In this document: piece after piece, positions 1-7,416 of the stretch | Layout of the letters: each line of letters opens with the position of its first letter | Numbering within the stretch: the first letter of the stretch is position 1 | Assembly: GCA_003648455.1 (NCBI GenBank) | Contig: QMPG01000105.1 | Location: 1-9,258 of the forward strand | Length of the DNA: 9,258 bases | Source of the DNA: Bacteroidota bacterium | GTDB lineage: Bacteria; Bacteroidota; Bacteroidia; Bacteroidales; B39-G9 | Direction: 5' to 3' | Position numbers and translations under genes: made by a program | Notes under the pieces: model-generated | What the model was told of the DNA's origin: nothing | Databases searched by the model: none | What the model saw: the letters and a program-made list of their open reading frames with translations, nothing else

Positions 1-99
1 AAATAATTAAAAACTGTTATCTTTGTCAATTAATTTATTAAATTTTGTTAAAAGATTATATTTAGAAAGCAAACAAAAAATTATAAAAAAAATATAAAA

Positions 100-1179
100 A
101 TGACTAGTATTTACAGTGTAATAACCGGAACCGGAAGTTACATACCAACAAGGCGTATCAAAAATGAAGATTTTCTTAAAAATGAGTTTTATGATGCAAC
201 TGGGAAAAAAATTGATAAAGACAATCAAGAAATAATTGATAAGTTTTTAGAAATTACAACAATAAAAGAAAGAAGATATGTTACAGACGATTTAGTATGT
301 TCTGATATGGCATATTTTGCTGCTTTAGATGCTATTAAATCTGCAAATATCGATAAAGAAGACTTAGATTATATAATTGTTGCCCATAATTTTGGCGATG
401 TTAAGCCTGACGATAAAGGAGTTGATATTGTACCAAGCTTAGCTGCACGGGTAAAACATAAATTAGGTATTGAAAGCCCTAATGCTATTGCGTATGATAT
501 ACCGTTTGGATGTCCTGGCTGGTTGCAAGGCATTATTCAAGCCGATTATTATATTAAATCAGGTGACGCAAAAAAGATTTTGGTTATTGGTGCTGATACA
601 TTATCAAGAATTTCCGATCCTCACGACCGAGATAGCATGCTTTATGCTGATGGGGCAGGAGCAACCGTTGTAGAGGCAAAAGAAAGTGATACTCCTATTG
701 GAATACTTGCACACAAAACTCGTTCAGATACTCTTGTCTATTCTAATATGTTGTATATGGGCAAATCATACAATCCTGATATAAAAGATAAGTATAACAC
801 TTTTTTAAAAATGAACGGCAGAAAACTTTATCAATATGCACTTGAGAATGTGCCTCAAGCTATTAAAGACTGTCTTGATAAGTGTGATACTGATATTTCT
901 GTAGTTAATAAAGTGTTAATTCATCAAGCTAATGGCAAAATGGACGATGCAATTATAAACAGACTTTATAAACTATATAAAATTAAAGAAGTTCCTAAGG
1001 AAGTGATGCCTATGACAATTTCATACTTGGGTAATACTTCAGTAGCAACACTTCCAACTTTATTAGATTTATTGTTAAACAATAAGGTTGAAAATCAAAA
1101 AATTAATAAAGATGATATACTTGCTTTTGCATCTGTTGGAGCAGGAATGAACATTAATACTTTTGTTTACAAAATGTAA
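100..1179 (+). CDS. 3-oxoacyl-ACP synthase III (FabH-type, KAS III) family protein
   Basis: This thiolase-fold enzyme condenses a short acyl-CoA or acyl primer with malonyl-ACP to start fatty-acid or related acyl-chain synthesis in the cytoplasm. The family's catalytic triad is visible: Cys138 in IPFGCPGWLQG, His275 in LIHQAN and Asn312 in GNTSVAT. The C-terminal ASVGAGM segment is also typical. At 359 residues it is longer than classic FabH (about 317 in E. coli). The excess lies mainly near residues 25-50, where a charged stretch precedes the conserved EITTIKERR segment; this longer form is, as I recall, common in Bacteroidota paralogs. The ATG at 100 follows an A-rich leader without a Shine-Dalgarno sequence, and the protein starts normally with SVITGTGSYIPTRRI. 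A fabG gene follows after 48 bases, so the two are probably co-transcribed. It could be the housekeeping FabH or a specialised paralog with a different primer; the sequence alone does not decide. Confidence 0.9.
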   Translation: MTSIYSVITGTGSYIPTRRIKNEDFLKNEFYDATGKKIDKDNQEIIDKFLEITTIKERRYVTDDLVCSDMAYFAALDAIKSANIDKEDLDYIIVAHNFGDVKPDDKGVDIVPSLAARVKHKLGIESPNAIAYDIPFGCPGWLQGIIQADYYIKSGDAKKILVIGADTLSRISDPHDRDSMLYADGAGATVVEAKESDTPIGILAHKTRSDTLVYSNMLYMGKSYNPDIKDKYNTFLKMNGRKLYQYALENVPQAIKDCLDKCDTDISVVNKVLIHQANGKMDDAIINRLYKLYKIKEVPKEVMPMTISYLGNTSVATLPTLLDLLLNNKVENQKINKDDILAFASVGAGMNINTFVYKM

Positions 1180-1227
1180 ATATTTTTGTTTTTTTTAAGT
1201 TGAATTTTAATATAAAAACTAAATAAT

Positions 1228-1974
1228 ATGAAAATCTTAGAAGGAAAAACAGCAATTGTTACCGGCGCTTCTCGTGGTATTGGTAAAGAAATAGCATTGT
1301 TTTTTGCTAAAGAAGGCGCAGATGTAGCGTTTACTGATTTGTTTTATGATGAGAATGCTGAAAATCTTGAAAAAGAATTGAGCAGCTTAGGAATAAAAGC
1401 AAAAGGGTATGCTTCTGATGCAAGTAGTTTTAAGAATTCTCAAGAAATTGTAGGAGAAATATTAAAAGATTTCGGCAAGGTAGATATACTTGTTAACAAT
1501 GCAGGCATTACTAAAGATAATCTATTGATGCGAATGACTGAAGACCAGTGGGATGCTGTTATTAATGTAAATTTAAAATCAGTTTTTAATCTTACAAAAG
1601 CTGTGTTAAGATCAATGTTAAAACAAAAATCAGGTTCTATTGTTAATATTAGTTCTGTTGTTGGTGTTGGAGGTAATGCCGGTCAGGCAAACTATTCAGC
1701 TTCAAAAGCAGGCATTATTGGTTTTACCAAATCTGTTGCTAAAGAATTAGGCTCTCGAAATATTAGATGTAATGCAATTGCCCCGGGTTTTATCGAAACT
1801 GAAATGACAGCTCAATTACCTAAAGATGTTATTGAAGAGTGGTATAAAAAAATCCCTCTTAAACGTGGTGGTACTCCTGAAGAAGTTGCTAAAGTTGCTA
1901 CTTTCTTAGGTTCAGATTTATCTTCTTATGTTAGCGGTCAGGTTATTAATGTTTGTGGAGCTATGCAAACTTAA
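1228..1974 (+). CDS. fabG: 3-oxoacyl-ACP reductase FabG (SDR family)
   Basis: This classical short-chain dehydrogenase/reductase performs the NADPH-dependent reduction of 3-oxoacyl-ACP to 3-hydroxyacyl-ACP, the step after condensation. The Rossmann glycine motif TGASRGIG is at residues 12-19 and NNAG at 90-93. The catalytic tetrad is complete: Asn115, Ser143, Tyr156 and Lys160 (YSASK). The PG motif (Pro186-Gly187) and the C-terminal SGQVINVCGAM, equivalent to the usual VDGG segment, are present. Its 248 residues match the family length. It lies 48 bases after the FabH-type gene on the same strand, so an operon producing 3-hydroxyacyl-ACP is likely. The TAA stop at 1972-1974 coincides with the first bases of intergenic repeat copy A, and a strong intrinsic terminator follows about 180 bases downstream. 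Many SDRs resemble FabG, but the pairing with a KAS III gene supports this call. Confidence 0.92.
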   Translation: MKILEGKTAIVTGASRGIGKEIALFFAKEGADVAFTDLFYDENAENLEKELSSLGIKAKGYASDASSFKNSQEIVGEILKDFGKVDILVNNAGITKDNLLMRMTEDQWDAVINVNLKSVFNLTKAVLRSMLKQKSGSIVNISSVVGVGGNAGQANYSASKAGIIGFTKSVAKELGSRNIRCNAIAPGFIETEMTAQLPKDVIEEWYKKIPLKRGGTPEEVAKVATFLGSDLSSYVSGQVINVCGAMQT

Positions 1975-2130
1975 GCCGAAAAATTCATAATTTTTCTACG
2001 TTTAAGAATTACCAACAAATTTGGGTACTTCTAATGCGGGGTTTACTTGCGTGAGCTTCCCGCTTTACTTTCAACTATCTATCGCTAGTTCATGCAATTC
2101 ACTTCATTTTTACATGAAAGCGGGTTAATT
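1973..2130 (+). repeat. Intergenic repeat, copy A (158 bp, lacks a 23-bp block)
   Basis: This segment matches the reverse complement of 9000-9180 over its full length. By hand alignment there are about 10 substitutions in 158 positions plus one 23-base gap, placed between 2015 and 2016. It contains a short A/T hairpin (gaaaaatt 1978-1985 with aatttttc 1989-1996). It also has an 8-base GC-containing stem (cccgcttt 2059-2066 with aaagcggg 2117-2124) and a further gcgggg at 2036-2041 that could compete for the same cccgc. Its left end overlaps the AA of the fabG stop codon, and its right end lies just before the terminator. No reading frame is conserved between the copies, so it is structural or non-coding DNA. 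It resembles a dispersed REP or MITE-like element, but its genomic copy number is unknown to me. Confidence 0.9.
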
Positions 2131-2152
2131 GCTTTATATAAAGAAAATATTT

Positions 2153-2196
2153 TAATTGCGAGCATAAATATTTTTTCTGCTCGCAATTATTTTTTT
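2153..2196 (+). terminator. Intrinsic terminator downstream of fabG
   Basis: A perfect 12-bp inverted repeat (taattgcgagca at 2153-2164 and tgctcgcaatta at 2178-2189) encloses a 13-base loop and is followed at once by a T-run ending at 2196. The stem has six G/C pairs, unusual in this AT-rich background. It would end the transcript carrying the FabH-type and FabG genes, placing repeat copy A inside their 3' untranslated region. The near-symmetric stem could form on the other strand, but the better T-run and all neighbouring genes favour plus-strand use. Confidence 0.85.
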
Positions 2197-2308
2197 AGAT
2201 AGTAAACTAATTATTATTTTAATAAATATTTTTGATATAATTTTACATTTTACTTTAATAAGAAAAAATAATATCTTGTTAATCTGTTTAAAATAATAAT
2301 TTTTTAAT

Positions 2309-4399
2309 GTGAGTTTCAATATCGTTACTGAATATTCTGCCTGGCTAGTTATTGTTTGTATTATAATAGCATTTTTATATTCTTTTTTTCTTTATAGAAA
2401 AGATAAATCTTTTATTGGTATATCTGTAAATAAATTGCGATTATTATCAATATTCAGATTCATTTCATTATTTATTATTTCTTTTTTTTTATTATCGCCT
2501 TTAATCAAATCATTAAAGAAAAATGTTGAGAGACCAATAATAATATTTGCCCAAGATAATTCAGAATCAATAATTTTAAATAAAGATTCTTCATTTTATC
2601 AAAATCAGTATCAAACTAATGTCAATAAATTAATTAATAATATTTCAAAAGATTATGATATAAAATCCTACTCTTTTGGCGATGATATTAATAAAGGATT
2701 AAGTTTCGATTTTTCTAAAAAACAAACAGATATTTCTAATTTACTAAAAGAAATTGATAACAAATACAGTAGCAGAAATATAGGCGCTCTTATTGTTGCA
2801 AGCGATGGCATCTATAATAAAGGAGAAAATCCCAATTTTATATCCAACAATATTAATTTTCCGGTTTATACTATTGCAATAGGAGATACTAATCCACAAA
2901 AAGATATTATTTTATCACACATTGATTATAACAGAATAGTTTTTTTGGGCGATAAATTTCCGGTTCAGCTTACAGTTAATGCCTATAAACAAAATAAATC
3001 AGTGGCACATTTAAAGATTTACAATGATAATAAGCAGGTATATTCAAAAAAAATAGTAATTACCAATGATAATTTTTTATCAACTTTCAATATTTTCTTA
3101 GAAGCAAAAAACAGTGGATTACAAAAGTATAAGATAGAATTAGTTTCTGAAAATGAGGAGATTAATAAAAATAACAATTCAAAAATTATTGCAGTTGATG
3201 TAATTAAAAATAAAAAGAAAATTTTAATTCTGTCTTATTCTCCACATCCTGATATTGGTGCTATTAAAGAAGTTTTAGAAAAGAAAAAAAATTTTAAGCT
3301 CGAGTATGCTAATGTTGATAAGTTCAATAAAAATATAATTGATTACAATCTTATTATTCTAAATCAAATACCAGATAATAATTATTCAGCAACAAGTTTG
3401 TTGAGCAAAATTTTTAAAAACAAAATTCCTGTGTTGTTTATTGTAGGTACACAAACTAATTTAAAAATAGTTAATAATTTGCAAGCCGGAATTACGATAA
3501 AACAGAATAAGAAATCATTTGAAGAGGCGCAGCCGTCATTCAACAAAAAATTTACACAATTTAATTTAAGTACCGAAGCACAAAACTTTATAAATGAGCT
3601 ACCTCCTTTAATTTCTCCATTTGGAAGCTATAGTTCAGACAATACCAACAATGTTCTATTCTATCAGTCAATTAAAGAAATATCTACAAATAAGCCATTG
3701 ATATATTTTAATAATAATTTTAATCATAAAATTGGTTTCGTGCTTGGAGAAGGACTTTGGTGCTGGCGATTGTATGATTATAAACAGCACAATAATATAA
3801 ATATATTTAGCGAAATAATAAGCAATACTGTTCAATATTTATCACTAAAAGAAACTAAAAATCAATTCATAGTTAAATCAGAAAAGATTTTTACTGAAAA
3901 TCAATCAGTCTTTTTCGAAGCTCAATTATATAATAAGTCTTACCAACTGGTTAATTCACCTGATGTTTTCTTAGATATTTATGATAAAGATGGGAAAAAA
4001 TACACTTTTATTTTTAACAAAACGGATAAATCATATCTTCTTGATGCAGGCGCTTTTCAAGTGGGAACTTATGATTATACGGCATATTGCAAATTAGGAG
4101 AAAAAAAAATTAGCCAAAAAGGTAGTTTCTCAATTTTACCAATTAAGATTGAAGCAGAAAACACAATTGCTAATTTCAATTTGCTTTATAAATTGTCGAA
4201 AAAGACAAAAGGAGAGATGTTTTTTCCAAATCAATTTGGAGAATTAATTAATAGTTTGAAAAATAAATCAAGCATTCATTCAGTTTATTATTACAATAAG
4301 AATTTATTTGACTTGATAAACTTAAAATGGATATTCTTTTTAATATTAACACTATTATCTGTTGAGTGGTTTTTAAGAAAATTTTTTGGTAGTTATTAA
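2309..4399 (+). CDS. Membrane-anchored VWA-domain protein with GATase-like middle region
   Basis: This is a 696-residue membrane protein of unproven function. Two hydrophobic segments (about 12-28 and 45-65) precede a von Willebrand factor A domain (about 75-195). The domain has a complete metal-ion adhesion site: DxSxS at Asp83-Ser85-Ser87 (DNSES), Thr140-Asp141, and Asp166 in VASDG. A beta-rich stretch follows (about 200-295). Next is an alpha/beta region (about 301-490) starting KKILILSYSP, which looks like the class I glutamine-amidotransferase-like fold found in some VWA membrane proteins, and ending near GEGLWCWRL (480-488). A second beta-sandwich-like region (about 505-615) and a C-terminal transmembrane helix (about 673-689) complete it. 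Only three cysteines exist, none a plausible amidotransferase nucleophile, so that region is probably non-catalytic. The start is GTG at 2309: the overlapping ATG at 2307 runs straight into TGA, and the next in-frame Met is very late. It is loosely reminiscent of BatA-type proteins, but a role is not established. Confidence 0.75.
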   Translation: MSFNIVTEYSAWLVIVCIIIAFLYSFFLYRKDKSFIGISVNKLRLLSIFRFISLFIISFFLLSPLIKSLKKNVERPIIIFAQDNSESIILNKDSSFYQNQYQTNVNKLINNISKDYDIKSYSFGDDINKGLSFDFSKKQTDISNLLKEIDNKYSSRNIGALIVASDGIYNKGENPNFISNNINFPVYTIAIGDTNPQKDIILSHIDYNRIVFLGDKFPVQLTVNAYKQNKSVAHLKIYNDNKQVYSKKIVITNDNFLSTFNIFLEAKNSGLQKYKIELVSENEEINKNNNSKIIAVDVIKNKKKILILSYSPHPDIGAIKEVLEKKKNFKLEYANVDKFNKNIIDYNLIILNQIPDNNYSATSLLSKIFKNKIPVLFIVGTQTNLKIVNNLQAGITIKQNKKSFEEAQPSFNKKFTQFNLSTEAQNFINELPPLISPFGSYSSDNTNNVLFYQSIKEISTNKPLIYFNNNFNHKIGFVLGEGLWCWRLYDYKQHNNINIFSEIISNTVQYLSLKETKNQFIVKSEKIFTENQSVFFEAQLYNKSYQLVNSPDVFLDIYDKDGKKYTFIFNKTDKSYLLDAGAFQVGTYDYTAYCKLGEKKISQKGSFSILPIKIEAENTIANFNLLYKLSKKTKGEMFFPNQFGELINSLKNKSSIHSVYYYNKNLFDLINLKWIFFLILTLLSVEWFLRKFFGSY

Positions 4400-4531
4400 A
4401 ATATTGAAATACTGTTTAAAGCATTAATATAGATATATATGACTTTACTATATTGGCATAGTTATTGTAAATCTGTTCACATATATTTTTTATAATAATT
4501 ATTATAAAGTTATAAAATCTTTTCAGGAAAT

Positions 4532-5575
4532 ATGAAAAAAAGAATTTATAAAATAAATAAAATTTATTTATTTTTCATTTTAATTGTCTTAATAACAACA
4601 TCTTGCCGAACAGTTTCTTTTGTTAATCTTCAAGTTCTGAAACCGGCAGAGATTACACTTCCAAAAAATGTAAAAAGTTTCTCTGTTGTTAACAACAGCT
4701 TTTTACAAAATCAATATAGTATTGTAACAAAAAAACGAAAGTCAAATATTGATTACAAGATGCTTAATATTGACACAACAAAAGTAAAAAATCTAAGTGT
4801 AAACTCTATAGTTAAAAGTTTAACTGAGATGTTAAACGATTCTCCTTTGTTTACAAAAGCTGTTCTTGTAAATGAAAAACAAAAAAAAGAGACTTTAAAT
4901 TGGGATTACGTATCATCAATATGTAAAAAAAATGAAACAGAGGCATTAATTTCTCTCGAAGCATTTATTCATGACGATTCTGTTAGTTTTGATGGCTTTT
5001 ATACAGATTACGGTTATGTATATTACACTTTTATGAATTTTAAAGTAACAACAGTTTGGCGAATATACTATCCTGATGAAAAGAAGATTATTGATAGAGA
5101 CATTCAAATTTCGAACGTACCATTTGAAGCATATGCTTATTCTTTTAAAGAATCAATAAAAGAATTACCAAACGAACAAGTTATATCTGAAGAAATTGCA
5201 AATTATACTGCAAATGATTTTTTCCGACGAATTTCACCTGCATGGACAGATTGTTCACGTATGTATTTTACAGGAAGCACAAATATGTTAAAGGCAAAAA
5301 ATTTTGTCGAAAATAATTATTGGAAAGAAGCTACTGAACTATGGCAAAATGATGTTAATAACAAAAACAAAAGAATTTCCGGTGATGCTGCTTATAATAT
5401 GGCTCTTGCTTTCGAAATGGAAGGTGATTTGGATAACGCATTAGTTTGGGCAAAAAAGTCATACCAAATTTACGGGAATAAATGGGCACTCGATTATATT
5501 AAGAAACTTGAAGTCCGTATAAAAGAACAAGTTAAGTTAAACAAACAATTTGCAGGAGAGGACATAGTTAGATAA
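4532..5575 (+). CDS. Putative lipoprotein, DUF6340-like, with C-terminal TPR
   Basis: This 347-residue protein is predicted to be an exported lipoprotein. A basic N-terminus (MKKRIYKINK) and hydrophobic core lead to a lipobox-like ITTSC with Cys25 as the lipidated residue. The mature start, containing VLKPAEITLPKNVKS, resembles the opening of the Bacteroidota DUF6340 family as I remember it; that assignment is from recall, not a search. The middle (about 120-245) is a mixed alpha/beta region rich in aromatic residues. The C-terminal part (about 255-335) has TPR-like helices, with AAYNMALAFEMEGDLDNAL at 286-304 fitting the TPR pattern. Its role is unknown; TPRs suggest protein binding in the envelope. 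ATG 4532 is preceded by AGGA only three bases away, too close for a standard Shine-Dalgarno. It follows the VWA gene by 132 bases and precedes the M48 protease by 52, so co-transcription with the latter is plausible. Confidence 0.8.
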   Translation: MKKRIYKINKIYLFFILIVLITTSCRTVSFVNLQVLKPAEITLPKNVKSFSVVNNSFLQNQYSIVTKKRKSNIDYKMLNIDTTKVKNLSVNSIVKSLTEMLNDSPLFTKAVLVNEKQKKETLNWDYVSSICKKNETEALISLEAFIHDDSVSFDGFYTDYGYVYYTFMNFKVTTVWRIYYPDEKKIIDRDIQISNVPFEAYAYSFKESIKELPNEQVISEEIANYTANDFFRRISPAWTDCSRMYFTGSTNMLKAKNFVENNYWKEATELWQNDVNNKNKRISGDAAYNMALAFEMEGDLDNALVWAKKSYQIYGNKWALDYIKKLEVRIKEQVKLNKQFAGEDIVR

Positions 5576-5627
5576 AAAACCGAGAGAAATATTAATTTAG
5601 CATTAATTTATAACAAAGTAATTTAAA

Positions 5628-6863
5628 ATGGCACAAACAATTTTTTATATCATAATTATAATCCTAATCTCAGATTATTTTTTCGAAAGATTTTTAGAAT
5701 ATCTAAACTATAAAAGAAGAACAAGCAAACTACCTAAAGAACTGGAAGGTATTTATGATGCTGAAAAATATGAAAAACAACAAGAATATAAAAAAGCTAA
5801 TTTTAAATTCTCATTTATCACAAGCACATTTAGTTTTATAATAATATTGTTAATGTTATATTTTAAAGGTTTTGCTTTTGTTGATAAACTAGCTCAAAAT
5901 TTTACATCAAACCCAATTTTACTTGCACTAATATTTTTCGGAATATTATTTTTTGTTTTTGATATAATCAACACCCCATTTTCAATTTACGATACTTTTG
6001 TTATTGAAGAGAAATTCGGCTTTAACAAAACTACTCTAAAAACATATATTTTCGATAAAATTAAATCATGGGTATTAACAATAATAATAGGAGGCGGATT
6101 AATTTCATTAATAATTTGGTTTTATCTTAAAACAACAAATATGTTTTGGATTTACGCCTGGATTTTAGTGAGTGCATTTTCGATTTTTTTCACTATGTTC
6201 TATTCATCATTAATTGTACCATTATTCAATAAACAAAAACCTCTTGAAGATGGCGATTTAAGAAACGAAATAAGCAGTTTTGGTAAAAAAGTAGGATTTA
6301 AACTAATGAATATTTTTGTTATTGATGGTTCAAAAAGAAGCACAAAAGCAAATGCATATTTCAGTGGATTGGGAGCAAAAAAACGAATTGTTTTATTCGA
6401 TACATTAATTAAAGATTTAAAAGTTAAAGAAGTTGTAGCTGTTTTAGCTCACGAAATAGGCCACTATAAAAAAAAACATACTTTAATTAATATAATTCTA
6501 TCAATTTTTCAAACAGGATTAACCTTTTATATTTTATCATTATTTATTGCTAATCCTGCATTATCGCAGGCGCTTGGTGTTGAAAATCATAGTTTTCACA
6601 TTGCTTTAATTTCATTCGCAATTCTTTATACTCCAATCTCAACTGTTTTAGGTTTAGTAATGAATATTATTTCGCGAAAAAATGAATTCCAAGCAGATAA
6701 TTTTGCAGGAAATAATTATTCCCCAAAAGAACTATCTTCTGCTCTTAAGAAATTATCAATAAATAATTTAAGTAATTTAACACCACATCCCTTTTATGTT
6801 TTTGTCTATTATTCGCATCCTCCTTTATTGGAAAGATTAAAAAAATTAAACGATATTGAATAA
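5628..6863 (+). CDS. M48 family metallopeptidase, Ste24/CAAX prenyl protease 1 type
   Basis: This is an integral-membrane zinc endopeptidase of the Ste24 (CAAX prenyl protease 1) branch of family M48, 411 residues long. The zinc site is intact: HEIGH at 275-279 gives His275, catalytic Glu276 and His279, and Glu353 in NEFQAD is the third ligand. The conserved ANAYFSGLG (about 241-249) before the zinc helix and SHPPLLERL (396-404) near the C-terminus are Ste24 hallmarks. Hydrophobic segments occur at about 4-18, 62-79, 97-115, 149-166, 173-199, 287-307 and 325-347, consistent with the multi-span barrel of the family. Bacteria lack protein prenylation, so the role is probably membrane-protein quality control or processing of envelope proteins; this is inference. 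It starts at ATG 5628, 52 bases after the lipoprotein gene. A 9-bp direct repeat (attaattta at 5591 and 5602) lies in the gap and has no evident meaning. Confidence 0.95.
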   Translation: MAQTIFYIIIIILISDYFFERFLEYLNYKRRTSKLPKELEGIYDAEKYEKQQEYKKANFKFSFITSTFSFIIILLMLYFKGFAFVDKLAQNFTSNPILLALIFFGILFFVFDIINTPFSIYDTFVIEEKFGFNKTTLKTYIFDKIKSWVLTIIIGGGLISLIIWFYLKTTNMFWIYAWILVSAFSIFFTMFYSSLIVPLFNKQKPLEDGDLRNEISSFGKKVGFKLMNIFVIDGSKRSTKANAYFSGLGAKKRIVLFDTLIKDLKVKEVVAVLAHEIGHYKKKHTLINIILSIFQTGLTFYILSLFIANPALSQALGVENHSFHIALISFAILYTPISTVLGLVMNIISRKNEFQADNFAGNNYSPKELSSALKKLSINNLSNLTPHPFYVFVYYSHPPLLERLKKLNDIE

Positions 6864-6986
6864 TTAAATTCATAATTGTTAGATTCTTTTTATTTAGTTT
6901 TAAAATAATCATTTTTTTTTGTATAATTGTGTTAGTATTTTCTAAATAATTAGGAATTACATTTTTTATTTGTGAATACAAAGATT

Positions 6987-7361
6987 ATGGAAAAAAAAAT
7001 TATTGAAGGCACCGAAGATACTCCGGAAATTGTATTAGATAAAGATAATAATATTTTTAAATTTGCAGGAAAATCTTTACCGGAAGATGTTAAAGAATTT
7101 TATGCACCAATAATGGAATGGATAGATGATTATGCCAATAACCCAAATGAGACAACAAAAGTTGTTTTCAAAATGGAATATTTTAATTCGGCTTCGTCAA
7201 AAAGAATAGTCGATATTTTAACACAATTTGAAGAAATAAAAGCAAAAGGTGCTAATATTCTGGTTGATTGGTATTATCAAGATGATGATGAAGATATGCA
7301 AGACGCAGGAGAAGCTTTTGCAAGCATTGTTGACTTACCTTTTAATATGATTAGTTATTAA
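6987..7361 (+). CDS. SiaC family regulatory phosphoprotein (DUF1987)
   Basis: This small cytoplasmic protein is of the SiaC family. In Pseudomonas aeruginosa SiaC is phosphorylated by the kinase SiaB and dephosphorylated by the PP2C phosphatase SiaA, and its unphosphorylated form activates the diguanylate cyclase SiaD. Family features seen here are the N-terminal IEGTEDTPEIVLD, the GKSLPEDVKEFYAPIMEWID segment and the phosphosite region MEYFNSASSKR. I start it at ATG 6987 (124 residues) because the family usually begins a few residues before the TEDTP segment. An in-frame GTG at 6972 would add five residues. With the ATG start, Ser68 takes the place of the phosphorylated Thr68 of P. aeruginosa SiaC, so control by phosphorylation is plausible. 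A C-terminal acidic stretch DDDEDMQDAGE is notable. No SiaA, SiaB or SiaD gene is in the window, so the partners are unknown. The 123-base gap upstream may hold its own promoter, but I find no convincing one. Confidence 0.9.
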   Translation: MEKKIIEGTEDTPEIVLDKDNNIFKFAGKSLPEDVKEFYAPIMEWIDDYANNPNETTKVVFKMEYFNSASSKRIVDILTQFEEIKAKGANILVDWYYQDDDEDMQDAGEAFASIVDLPFNMISY

Positions 7362-7416
7362 TTAATTTCTGTAATTATACTTATTTACAATATTTTTCAA
7401 AAGAAATAATCATCTT

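Noticed and set aside
43..65. Possible Bacteroidota-type promoter (TTTG plus TATATTTA) before the FabH-type gene
   Set aside because: The -7-like box differs from TAnnTTTG in its last base, and the TTTG is only about 9 bases away rather than about 19-20. I found no other properly spaced pair upstream of the remaining genes.
7..228. 73-codon minus-strand frame at the window start
   Set aside because: It overlaps the start of the FabH-type gene, is dominated by Phe, Ile and Lys as expected from AT-rich DNA, and has no recognisable motif.
470..673. 67-codon plus-strand frame inside the FabH-type gene
   Set aside because: It is an out-of-frame shadow within a gene whose catalytic motifs are all in the main frame.
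4490..4507. Perfect 18-bp A/T palindrome upstream of the lipoprotein gene
   Set aside because: It is made only of A and T in a very AT-rich gap, with no loop or T-run context, so chance is a sufficient explanation. An operator role cannot be supported.
6745..6981. 78-codon minus-strand frame over the 3' end of the M48 gene
   Set aside because: It is mostly antisense to the conserved SHPPLLERL end of the protease, low in complexity, and has no family resemblance.
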